Shown in pieces: positions 17,527 to 25,496 of a stretch of 64,000 bases of DNA; the stretch's first letter is position 1; the number at the start of each line of letters is the position of its first letter. The notes below the pieces were generated by a model that was given only the letters and a program-made list of their open reading frames with translations, made no database searches and was not told where the DNA came from. The stretch comes from CAZDKK01 sp964506245. Lineage in GTDB: Bacteria > Eisenbacteria > RBG-16-71-46 > CAIMUX01 > WJJG01. The translations under genes and the position numbers were made by a program. The stretch is taken from assembly GCA_964506245.1 (NCBI GenBank), contig CAZDKK010000001.1:128341-192340 (forward strand). Reading direction: 5' to 3'.

Positions 17527-19770
17527 ATGATCAGTACCGCCGGGCTCATTCTCCTGGTGATAGCCTTCAGCATCTTCGGGCTGCTCTGCGCAGCCTATCT
17601 GGCGCGCTGGGTGCTGCGTCGCCCGACCGGCAGCGAGGCGATGCTGCGAATCTCGAACGCCATCAAGGAGGGTGCCGAGGCCTTCCTGCGGCGCCAGAAC
17701 CGCACGATCATCCTCCTGGCCGTCGTCTTTGCCGCGGTGCTCTTCCTCGGCTATGCCGTGGTCCGCGGGCACCAGGACTTCGACCCGGTCGGCAGCTCGG
17801 TGAGCCTCGCGTTCTGGATCACCCTCTCGTTCGTCTTCGGCGCCCTCTGCTCGGTCTTCGCGGGCTACGTCGGCATGTGGGTCTCGATCCGCAGCAACAT
17901 CCGCACGGCCCACGCCGCCCTGTCGAGCCTCAACGACGCCTTGCGAATCGCGCTGCGCGGAGGGGCGGTCTCGGGCCTGCTCGTGGTGGCGACGAGCCTG
18001 CTCGGCGTGAGCGGCCTCTACGCCCTGGTCAGCGCGCTGGGCGGGGTCGAGCCGACCAAGATCCCGCTGCTCATCGTCGGCTACGGATTCGGCGCCTCCT
18101 TCGTCGCCCTCTTCGCGCAGCTCGGTGGCGGGATCTACACGAAGGCCGCCGACGTCGGCGCGGACCTGGTCGGCAAGGTCGAGGCCGGCATTCCCGAGGA
18201 TGACCCGCGCAACCCGGCCGTGGTGGCCGATCTGGTCGGCGACAACGTCGGCGACTGCGCCGGCCGTGGGGCCGACCTGTTCGAGTCGACCGCGGCGGAG
18301 AACATCGGCGCCATGATCTTGGGCGCCTCGCTGGCTGCGGCGGCGCAGAAGGCGGGCATGGGCTTCAGCGCGGGCATCGTCGGCGTGATGATGTTCCCCC
18401 TGGTCGCGCGTGCCTTCGGGATCGTCGCCTCGGTCATCGGGATCCTCTCGGTCCGCATGGACAAGGAAGAGAAGATGGACCCGATGACGGCGCTCAATCG
18501 CGGCTACTACGTCGCCGTGGTGCTGGCGATGATCGCCTTCGGCATCGCGAGCCGCTGGTTGTTGCACAGTCCGAACGCCCCGAACGCCTGGCTGCACTTC
18601 TTCTTCTGCGGGATCCTGGGCGTGCTGACCTCGGTCGCGTTCGTGTATATCACGCAGTATTACACGGAGTACAGGTACCGGCCGGTCAAGTCGATCGCCG
18701 AAGCCTCCAAGACCGGGCCCGCGACCAACATCATCGCCGGCCTGGGCGTGGGCTACGAGTGCTGCTGGATGCCCGCCCTGGCCATGGGCGCGGCGCTGCT
18801 CGGCTCCTACTACCTCGGGCAGTCGAGCGGCCTGCCGCACGCGGGGCTGTTCGGCACCGCGGTGGCGACGATGGGGATGCTGGCCACGGCCGCCTACATC
18901 CTGGCAATGGACACCTTCGGCCCGATCACCGACAACGCCGGCGGCATCGTCGAGATGTCGGAGCAGCCCGAGGAGATCCGCAAGAAGACCGACCGCCTCG
19001 ATGCGGTCGGCAACACGACCAAGGCGCTGACCAAGGGCTACGCGATCGGCTCGGCCGGGCTGGCGGCGTTCCTGCTCTTCCAGGCCTACATGGATGAGAT
19101 CATCCAGTACGCGGGGCTGCGGGAGGGCTTCCACTTCAAGGTCGACCTGAGCAAGCCGGTCGTCTTCGTGGGCGCGCTCGGAGGCGCGGTGCTCGTCTAC
19201 CTCTTCTCGTCGATGGCGATCCGCGCCGTGGGCCGCGCGGCGCAGGCGATCATCGAAGAGGTCCGGCGCCAGTACGCGAAGCTGCCGCGCGTCAACGACA
19301 TCATCCAGTTCCCGAAGGACTTCCGGCCGGACTACGGCAGCTGCGTGGACATCGTGACCAAGTCGGCCCTGCGCGCGATGGTCGGTCCGGGCCTGCTGGC
19401 CGTGCTCATGCCGGTGGGCGTGGGCCTCATCTTCCGCATCTTCATCACGCCGGACGACCGGCTGATCTCGGCCGAGGCCGTGGCAGCGCTGCTGATGGTC
19501 GGGACGATCGTCGGCATCCTGACCGCGCTCTTCCTGAACAACGGCGGGGGCGCTTGGGACAATGCCAAGAAGTACATCGAGGCGGGCGCCCACGGGGGTA
19601 AGTACCTGATGCTGACCGACGGTTCGAAGATGAAGAACCCGACGCATGCCGCGGCGGTGGTCGGGGACACGGTCGGGGATCCGTGCAAGGACACGGCCGG
19701 GCCGTCGCTGCACGTGCTGATCAAGCTGCTCTCGACGATCACGCTCGTGCTGGCGCCGCTGTTCTTGTAG
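17527..19770 (+). CDS. hppA: Membrane H+-translocating pyrophosphatase, K+-independent type
   Basis: 747 residues, many hydrophobic helices. The enzyme hydrolyses cytoplasmic pyrophosphate and pumps H+ (Na+ in some relatives) outward. Visible motifs: GGGIYTKAADVGADLVGKVE (PPi and Mg binding), DDPRNPAVVADLVGDNVGD, DTFGPITDNAGGIVEMS and the C-terminal GDTVGDPCKDTAGPSLH. In the family-typing motif GNTTKALTKGYAIGSA, Lys stands where K+-dependent enzymes have Ala, so a K+-independent proton pump is expected. GGGAGGGG lies 5 bp before the ATG. It sits directly upstream of the complex I operon, grouping two ion pumps. Confidence 0.96.
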   Translation: MISTAGLILLVIAFSIFGLLCAAYLARWVLRRPTGSEAMLRISNAIKEGAEAFLRRQNRTIILLAVVFAAVLFLGYAVVRGHQDFDPVGSSVSLAFWITLSFVFGALCSVFAGYVGMWVSIRSNIRTAHAALSSLNDALRIALRGGAVSGLLVVATSLLGVSGLYALVSALGGVEPTKIPLLIVGYGFGASFVALFAQLGGGIYTKAADVGADLVGKVEAGIPEDDPRNPAVVADLVGDNVGDCAGRGADLFESTAAENIGAMILGASLAAAAQKAGMGFSAGIVGVMMFPLVARAFGIVASVIGILSVRMDKEEKMDPMTALNRGYYVAVVLAMIAFGIASRWLLHSPNAPNAWLHFFFCGILGVLTSVAFVYITQYYTEYRYRPVKSIAEASKTGPATNIIAGLGVGYECCWMPALAMGAALLGSYYLGQSSGLPHAGLFGTAVATMGMLATAAYILAMDTFGPITDNAGGIVEMSEQPEEIRKKTDRLDAVGNTTKALTKGYAIGSAGLAAFLLFQAYMDEIIQYAGLREGFHFKVDLSKPVVFVGALGGAVLVYLFSSMAIRAVGRAAQAIIEEVRRQYAKLPRVNDIIQFPKDFRPDYGSCVDIVTKSALRAMVGPGLLAVLMPVGVGLIFRIFITPDDRLISAEAVAALLMVGTIVGILTALFLNNGGGAWDNAKKYIEAGAHGGKYLMLTDGSKMKNPTHAAAVVGDTVGDPCKDTAGPSLHVLIKLLSTITLVLAPLFL

Positions 19771-19818
19771 GCGGGGGGGAAGCACCGGCCTGACGGAAAT
19801 CGGACCCGTACGGGGGGT

Positions 19819-19839
19819 GGCGAGGCCCCGCGCCTCGCC
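19819..19839 (+). terminator. Possible hppA terminator
   Basis: Stem GGCGAGG (19819-19825) and CCTCGCC (19833-19839) with a 7-base loop, followed by a C/T-rich stretch. Found 50 bases after the hppA stop and before the nuoA promoter. Confidence 0.4.
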
Positions 19840-19955
19840 GCCCCTTCCTTGTTCTCGGACGCCGCCGCCCTCCGCGATGCCGAACCGCCCGCGTCCGGGG
19901 TGGGCCCGGTCGGTCCAGCCCCCCCGGCTCGCCCGCCCAGCCTCCTTCCCCCACC

Positions 19956-19984
19956 TTGACATCTCCCCCGCGCGCGGCTACGTT
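19956..19984 (+). promoter_or_regulatory. Strong candidate promoter of the nuo operon
   Basis: TTGACA (19956-19961), 17-bp spacer, TACGTT (19979-19984). The -35 is a perfect sigma-70 consensus, in a GC-rich setting where this is unlikely by chance. Transcription would start near 19991, about 75 bases before nuoA. Confidence 0.6.
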
Positions 19985-20064
19985 CTGTCGTTCGCTGTGT
20001 GCCGCTGCCTGCCCGCTCGCCGGGCACGGTGGATGGGCAGCCCCACCCGGAGGGGGGAAAAGCC

Positions 20065-20532
20065 GTGCGGTTCGACTTCTCGGTCGCTCTCATCTATCTC
20101 AGCGTCAGCGCCATCATTGTGGGCATCGGGCTACTGCTGGCGCGACTCCTGGGCCCGCGGATCCCGGATCCGGAAAAGGGCAACGTCTACGAGTGCGGCG
20201 AGCGCCCCATCGGGGGTGGACGCTTCAACTTCAATCCCCGCTTCTACTTGATGGCCCTGGTCTTTATCGTCTTTGACGTGGAGATCGCCCTCACCTTCCC
20301 GGTGGCGACGGTGGTGCGCCAGTGGGTGGCCGGGGGCAAGGGGCTGACGGCCGTCGTCGAGATCGTGCTCTTCCTGGCCGTGCTCGCCGGCGGGCTCGCC
20401 TACGTCTGGGGTCGCGGCGATCTCGAATGGGTGCGCGACATCGAGGGCCCGCTGGTGGACATCGGGGCTCCGAGCGGGCAAGCGGATGCCGTGGCGCACA
20501 CCGCTCCGGGCGATGGAGAGGGGGCCGCATGA
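20065..20532 (+). CDS. nuoA: NADH-quinone oxidoreductase-type subunit A
   Basis: 155 residues from a GTG at 20065, chosen because GGAGGGGGG lies about 7 bases upstream and the mature NuoA sequence begins there. Three transmembrane helices are expected; the family loop KGNVYECGERP and the helix RFYLMALVFIVFDVEIA are clear. The C-terminus is longer than usual by about 25 residues. Membrane-arm subunit near the quinone site. Ends in an ATGA overlap with nuoB. Confidence 0.95.
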   Translation: MRFDFSVALIYLSVSAIIVGIGLLLARLLGPRIPDPEKGNVYECGERPIGGGRFNFNPRFYLMALVFIVFDVEIALTFPVATVVRQWVAGGKGLTAVVEIVLFLAVLAGGLAYVWGRGDLEWVRDIEGPLVDIGAPSGQADAVAHTAPGDGEGAA

Positions 20533-21056
20533 CCGAGCCGACCACCCGCAATCTCATCGGCGAGTACACCACGCCCGCGAGCACCGGCCCGGTCGTCATC
20601 ACAACGACGGTCGACAACGTCATCAACTGGTTCCGCCAGGGGTCGGTCTGGTACCTGCTTTTCGCCACCGCCTGCTGTGGCATCGAGCTCATGCAGACCG
20701 GGGGGCCGCGCACCGACCTCGATCGCTTCGGGGCGGTCTTCCGCTCGAGCCCGCGCCAGTCGGATCTGCTGATCGTCGCGGGCACGATCACGTACAAGAT
20801 GGCGGACCGCGTGCGCCTGATCTATGCGCAGATGGCTGAGCCGAAGTACGTGATCGCAATGGGTAGCTGCGCCAACTGCGGCGGGCTGTTCCAGCGCTCC
20901 TACTCGGTCGTGCCGGGGGTCGACACGATCGTACCGGTCGACCTCTACCTGCCCGGCTGCCCGCCGCGGCCCGAGGCGCTCAACGAGGCGATCCTGCGGC
21001 TGCAGGATCTGATGCGCGGCGAGCACTGGGCGCACAAGATGCGGCCACGCGCCTAG
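20529..21056 (+). CDS. nuoB: Complex I subunit B (cluster N2)
   Basis: 175 residues. The N2 [4Fe-4S] ligands are recognisable as the tandem cysteines in ATACCGIELMQTG, the one in GSCANCGG and the one in LPGCPPRPEAL. This cluster hands electrons to quinone. The start overlaps the nuoA stop by 4 bp. No anomalies. Confidence 0.96.
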   Translation: MTEPTTRNLIGEYTTPASTGPVVITTTVDNVINWFRQGSVWYLLFATACCGIELMQTGGPRTDLDRFGAVFRSSPRQSDLLIVAGTITYKMADRVRLIYAQMAEPKYVIAMGSCANCGGLFQRSYSVVPGVDTIVPVDLYLPGCPPRPEALNEAILRLQDLMRGEHWAHKMRPRA

Positions 21057-21065
21057 GGGAGCAGG

Positions 21066-22712
21066 ATGACACCGGAACAGATCCACGAACGCCTGCGGGC
21101 GGCGCGCGGGGGAGCGGTCCTGGAGTACCAGGACGCGCTGCTCGATCCGGCCATCGTCGTGCGGCCCGAGCAGCTGCGCGACGTCTGCCGTTTCCTGCGA
21201 GACGAGCCCGACCTGCGGATGGACACCCTGCGCCTGCTGACCGGCATCGACCGGCCGCCCGAGACCCAGGAGGTCGTCTACCACCTCCTCTCGCTGCCGC
21301 ACCGCCACGCGATCGTGCTGCGTGTGCGCACGCCTCGCTCCCAGCCGCGGGTGCCGTCGCTGCACGACGTCTGGCCCATCGCGAACTGGTTCGAGCGCGA
21401 GGCCTACGACTTGCTCGGCATCGAGTTCGAGGGGCATCCCGACCTGCGGCGGCTGCTCAATCCGGTCGACTGGGTCGGCCACCCGCTGCGCAAGGACTAC
21501 GAGCGGCCCAAGGAGTACCACGGCATCCCCACGAGCCGCGAGGAGGCCGAGGGCCGGCTGGTCAGCGCGGTCGTCCCCAGCATGCACGAGGCGAAGGCCG
21601 TCGAAGAGGACGGCTTCATGCTGATGAACATGGGGCCGCACCACCCGGCGACGCACGGGGTGCTCAACTTCCTGCTCGAGACCGACGGCGAGGTCCTGCG
21701 CGGCGTCCACCCCGACGTGGGCTACCTGCACCGGGGCCTCGAGAAGCTGGGCGAGATGACGCCCTACCTCGGCACGATCCCCTACACCGACCGCATCGAC
21801 TACCTGGGCGCGATGTTCACCAACCACGGCTTCGTGATGGCGGTCGAGAAGCTGGCGGGGATCGAGGTGCCGCGGCGGGCCGAGTTCTGTCGCGTGATCG
21901 CCTCGGAGCTGAACCGCGTGGCCAGCCACCTGATCGCCACGGGCTCCATGGCGCTGGACGTCGGTGCGATCACGCCCTTTGTTCACTGGCTGCGCGAGCG
22001 CGAAAAGACCAACGACATCATGGAGTACATCTGCGGCGCCCGCCTCACCTACAACTACATGCGCTTCGGCGGCGTCTCGCGTGACATCGACGGGCGGACG
22101 CTCGACATGATCCTGCGGTGGCTCGATCACTTCGAGCCGATGATTGACGAGTTCAACCGTCTGATCACGGGCAACGAGATCTTCGTCAAGCGCCTGGCCA
22201 ACGTGGCCGTGATCGCGCCCGCGGACGCGGTCGGCTACGCCCTCGTCGGCCCCAACCTGCGCGCCTCGGGCGTCGACTGGGACATCCGTCGCGACGAGCC
22301 TTACTCGATCTACCCCGAGTTCGACTTCGCGGTGATCACCGGCAAGGGATGGCGCGGACAGATCGGGGACAACTACGATCGGTTCTACTGCCGCCTGCTC
22401 GAGATGATCGAGAGCATCAAGATCCTGCGGCAGGCGATCGACAAGATCCCGGCCGGAGAGGTGCGCACGGCCACGCCGCGCACCCTCAAGCCGGCGGCCA
22501 ACGAGGTCTACACGCGGGTCGAGGATCCGCGCGGCGAGGCCGGCTTCTACATCGTCTCGGACGGCACTGACAAGCCCTACCGGGCGCGTTACCGCACGGG
22601 CTCCTTCACCGCCCTGCCGGTGATCGAGCACATCGGCCCCGGCCTGATGCTGGCGGACCTGGTGGCGCTGATCGGCTCGCTGGACGTGATCGCCCCGGAG
22701 GTGGACCGGTGA
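21066..22712 (+). CDS. nuoCD: Complex I fused subunits C and D
   Basis: 548 residues. Residues 1-170 correspond to NuoC (30 kDa; WFEREAYDLLGIEFEGHPDL and LRKDYERP). Residues about 180-548 correspond to NuoD (49 kDa; NMGPHHPATHGVLNF, DVGYLHRGLEKLGE, CRVIASELNRVASHL). NuoD forms most of the quinone cavity. The C-D fusion is known in enterobacteria and several other groups. No frameshift at the junction. Overlaps nuoH by 4 bp. Confidence 0.95.
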   Translation: MTPEQIHERLRAARGGAVLEYQDALLDPAIVVRPEQLRDVCRFLRDEPDLRMDTLRLLTGIDRPPETQEVVYHLLSLPHRHAIVLRVRTPRSQPRVPSLHDVWPIANWFEREAYDLLGIEFEGHPDLRRLLNPVDWVGHPLRKDYERPKEYHGIPTSREEAEGRLVSAVVPSMHEAKAVEEDGFMLMNMGPHHPATHGVLNFLLETDGEVLRGVHPDVGYLHRGLEKLGEMTPYLGTIPYTDRIDYLGAMFTNHGFVMAVEKLAGIEVPRRAEFCRVIASELNRVASHLIATGSMALDVGAITPFVHWLREREKTNDIMEYICGARLTYNYMRFGGVSRDIDGRTLDMILRWLDHFEPMIDEFNRLITGNEIFVKRLANVAVIAPADAVGYALVGPNLRASGVDWDIRRDEPYSIYPEFDFAVITGKGWRGQIGDNYDRFYCRLLEMIESIKILRQAIDKIPAGEVRTATPRTLKPAANEVYTRVEDPRGEAGFYIVSDGTDKPYRARYRTGSFTALPVIEHIGPGLMLADLVALIGSLDVIAPEVDR

Positions 22713-23980
22713 ACTTCCTGCAGACCCTCGCCGACGGCGCCGCGCGCGGCCTGCTGGGCGTCGATCCCGAGCAGTGGCCGTACATGTGGATCGTCTACGT
22801 CGCGATGATCGTCATCGGGGCGCTCGCGACCTTCGTCTTCGTGGCGATCTTCGCTGGGCCGGTGACCTGGATCGAGCGACGCATCGCGGGCCGCATGCAG
22901 TCGCGCGTCGGGCCGAATCGGGTCGGCCCGCAAGGCGCGCTGCAGTGGCTGGCCGACGGCATCAAGTGCCTCCTGAAGGAAGACCTCATGCCGCGCGGCG
23001 CCGACAAGGTCCTCTTCCTGATCGCCCCCTACCTGATCTTCACCGGCATGTTCGGGACCTTCGTCGTGCTGCCCTGGGGGGCGAACCTGGTATCGGCCGA
23101 CCTCAACGTGGGGCTGCTCTACCTGCTGGCGATCACCGGGCTGGTCGTGGTCGGGATCCTGATGGCCGGCTGGGGCTCGAACTCGAAGTGGGCCCTCTTC
23201 GGCGGCATCCGCAGCGCCGCCCAGCTCGTCTCCTACGAGATCCCATCGGCCTTCGGTCTGATGACGATCGTGCTCGCCGCCGGCACGCTGTCGCTGCAGG
23301 GCATCGTCCGGGCCCAGGGCGGATTTCCGTGGGACTGGTTCATCTTCCGCAATCCGTTCCTGTTCGCCGGCTTCTTCCTCTCGTTCACCGCGTCGGTGGC
23401 CGAGGGCAACCGCACACCCTTCGACTTGCCCGAGGCCGAGAGCGAGCTGGTCGCCGGCTACAACGTCGAGTACTCCGGCCTGCGCTTCCTCTTCATGCTC
23501 TTCGCCGAGTGGGCCAACCTGTGGGTGATGAGCGCCATCGCCACCGCTTGCTTCCTGGGCGGCTGGCAGATTCCGGGCGTCACGCCCGCGATGATCGCGG
23601 CCTCGAGCGGATGGGCCTACGCCGGCTGGCAAGCGCTCTCGTTCGTCATCTTTGCGATCAAGGCCTCGGCCCTGGTCTTCTTCGTCATCCAGCTCCGCTG
23701 GACGCTGCCGCGGATGCGCGTGGATCACATGATGATCGCCTGCTGGAAGTACCTCGTGCCGCTGTCGCTGGTCATGATCCTGGGGGTGATGGTGATGATG
23801 GTGGTCATCCCCGAGCGCAGCCCGGCCGACTACGCGGTGCGCGGGCTCATGGTGGCGATCGGCGCGGCGATCGCGATCGCCTACGTGCGCCGCATCTGGA
23901 TGGCGTTCGTGGCCGATCGAGACCTCTACCAACGCATGGAGGGCAAGGCGCTGTGGTACCCACCGTACCGCTTGCCCTGA
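22709..23980 (+). CDS. nuoH: Complex I subunit H
   Basis: 423 residues with about eight to nine membrane helices. Family motifs AGPVTWIERRIAGRMQSRVGPNR and GNRTPFDLPEAESELVAGYNVEYSG appear in shortened or full form; the latter lines the quinone access channel. It couples quinone reduction to proton movement. A nuoI start probably lies inside its last 28 bases. Confidence 0.95.
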   Translation: MNFLQTLADGAARGLLGVDPEQWPYMWIVYVAMIVIGALATFVFVAIFAGPVTWIERRIAGRMQSRVGPNRVGPQGALQWLADGIKCLLKEDLMPRGADKVLFLIAPYLIFTGMFGTFVVLPWGANLVSADLNVGLLYLLAITGLVVVGILMAGWGSNSKWALFGGIRSAAQLVSYEIPSAFGLMTIVLAAGTLSLQGIVRAQGGFPWDWFIFRNPFLFAGFFLSFTASVAEGNRTPFDLPEAESELVAGYNVEYSGLRFLFMLFAEWANLWVMSAIATACFLGGWQIPGVTPAMIAASSGWAYAGWQALSFVIFAIKASALVFFVIQLRWTLPRMRVDHMMIACWKYLVPLSLVMILGVMVMMVVIPERSPADYAVRGLMVAIGAAIAIAYVRRIWMAFVADRDLYQRMEGKALWYPPYRLP

Positions 23981-24666
23981 GCGGCGAGCAGCAACGCCGG
24001 CGCGGCACGTTGCGCGAGTACCTGGGCAACATCTACCGCACCGTGACCTCGATCTTCGAGGGGTTGAGCGTCACGATGAGCTGGATGTTCCGCCGGCCCA
24101 TCACCGTCCAGTACCCCGACAAGACCGAGAAGCCGGTGCAGGAGATGCTGCCCGACGCCTACCGCGGGACGCTCGAGGTGGACCTCCGCCGCTGTGTCGC
24201 CTGCTTGCTCTGCATGCGCACCTGCCCGATCGACTGCATCACGATCGAGGTCGCCAAGAACGCGGAGACGGGCGAGCGCGAGCTGGTCCGCTTCGACATC
24301 GACATCGGGCGCTGCATGTACTGCGGCCTGTGCACCGAGGCGTGCAACTACGACGCGCTCATCCACACCCCGGAGTTCGAGACGACCGTGGACAGCCCCG
24401 AGGCGTGCATCCTGCGCTTCGTCCGGCCGCCCGTCCCCGTGGCGAGGCACAAGCCGGGCGAGGGTCCGCCGCGCCGGCCGCGCGGATCGATCCTGCCCGA
24501 GGTCGTGCCCGAATACGGCCGGCGGCGGGGGGAGAAGGTCTGGCGCGGGAAGGCCGCGACGCCGGCCCCGACCCCGGCTGCGACCGAGCCGCCCGCGGCG
24601 CCGGCCGAGCCGCCCGCGACCCCGCCCGAGCCCCGGGAATCCCAGGAGGGACGCAGCGATGGATAA
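23953..24666 (+). CDS. nuoI: Complex I subunit I (two [4Fe-4S] clusters)
   Basis: 237 residues if the GTG at 23953, about 9 bases after GGAGGG, is the start; a TTG at 24010 is an alternative. Two ferredoxin motifs hold clusters N6a and N6b: CVACLLCMRTCPIDC and CMYCGLCTEACNYDA (the usual Pro after the last Cys is Asn in the second). With no NuoEFG, this subunit is the likely entry point for electrons from ferredoxin. The last 50 residues are a Pro/Ala/Glu-rich tail not typical of NuoI. It overlaps both nuoH (28 bp) and nuoJ (8 bp). Confidence 0.93.
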   Translation: MVPTVPLALSGEQQRRRGTLREYLGNIYRTVTSIFEGLSVTMSWMFRRPITVQYPDKTEKPVQEMLPDAYRGTLEVDLRRCVACLLCMRTCPIDCITIEVAKNAETGERELVRFDIDIGRCMYCGLCTEACNYDALIHTPEFETTVDSPEACILRFVRPPVPVARHKPGEGPPRRPRGSILPEVVPEYGRRRGEKVWRGKAATPAPTPAATEPPAAPAEPPATPPEPRESQEGRSDG

Positions 24667-25177
24667 CTCGTTCGTTGCGGGCCTGATCTTCTACCTGCTC
24701 GCCGCGATCACGGTGACCGGCGCCGCGTGGGTCGCCTTCTCGCGCAGCATCGTCCACAGCGCCTTTGCGCTTCTGGCGACCTTCTTCGGCGTCGCCGGGC
24801 TCTACGCGTTCCTGGCAGCCGACCTGATGGCGGTCATCCAGCTCCTGGTCTATGTGGGCGGCGTGCTGGTGCTGATCCTCTTCGCGGTGATGCTGACCGC
24901 GCGCATCTCCGACGCGCGGGTGTCGAGCCCGGCGATGGGTCGCGGGCCGGGTCTGGTGGCGCTGGTCGTGGTGGCCGGCCTGATGACCTACGTTGCGGTG
25001 CGCGTCTTCGGCGGCGCGGAGCGCCCGGGTCCGGCGCAGCCCACGACCGCCGCGGTGGGCGACGCGCTGCTGAGCACCTACGTGCTGCCGTTCGAGGTGG
25101 TCTCGATCCTGCTCCTGGCGGTCCTGCTGGGGGCGGTCACGCTGGCCCGCGGCCGGCGGCGCGATGAGCAGGACTAG
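24659..25177 (+). CDS. nuoJ: Complex I subunit J
   Basis: 172 residues, five predicted helices. The conserved third helix with the pi-bulge region is visible as LMAVIQLLVYVGGVLVLILFAVML. CAGGAGGGAC precedes the ATG. Part of the central membrane arm, next to nuoK (9 bp gap). Confidence 0.93.
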   Translation: MDNSFVAGLIFYLLAAITVTGAAWVAFSRSIVHSAFALLATFFGVAGLYAFLAADLMAVIQLLVYVGGVLVLILFAVMLTARISDARVSSPAMGRGPGLVALVVVAGLMTYVAVRVFGGAERPGPAQPTTAAVGDALLSTYVLPFEVVSILLLAVLLGAVTLARGRRRDEQD

Positions 25178-25186
25178 GAGGGCGCG

Positions 25187-25492
25187 ATGACGATCACGCT
25201 GGCCCACTATCTGACGGTCTCGGGATTGCTCCTGGCGCTCGGGCTCTACTGCCTGGTCACGCGGCGCAACGCGGTCGCCCTGCTGATGGGGGTGGAGCTG
25301 ATCCTGAACGCGGCGATCCTGAACCTGGTGGCCTTCTCGCGCTTCGGCCGCGGGCTGGGCGGCCAGGTCTTCGCGCTCTTCGGCATCGTGCTCGCGGCGG
25401 CCGAGGCGGTCATCGCCCTGGCGATCGTGCTGCAGCTGTTCCGCGCCTTCCGCTCGGTGGACACGGCGCAGACAGCCGATCTGAAGGAGTAG
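25187..25492 (+). CDS. nuoK: Complex I subunit K
   Basis: 101 residues, three helices, standard size. Family stretch LLMGVELILNAAILNLV with the conserved Glu, and a second Glu in AAAEAVIALAI. Preceded by AGGAGGGCG. Confidence 0.95.
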   Translation: MTITLAHYLTVSGLLLALGLYCLVTRRNAVALLMGVELILNAAILNLVAFSRFGRGLGGQVFALFGIVLAAAEAVIALAIVLQLFRAFRSVDTAQTADLKE

Positions 25493-25496
25493 CCGG

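Noticed and set aside
17500..19962. An 820-codon minus-strand frame opposite hppA
   Set aside because: Shadow of the H+-pyrophosphatase gene. Its product is Arg/Asp/His-rich with no family likeness, while the plus strand encodes all hppA motifs.
20400..22631. A 743-codon minus-strand frame opposite nuoB and nuoCD
   Set aside because: Antisense artefact of codon bias; the sense strand carries complete complex I subunits with no gap.
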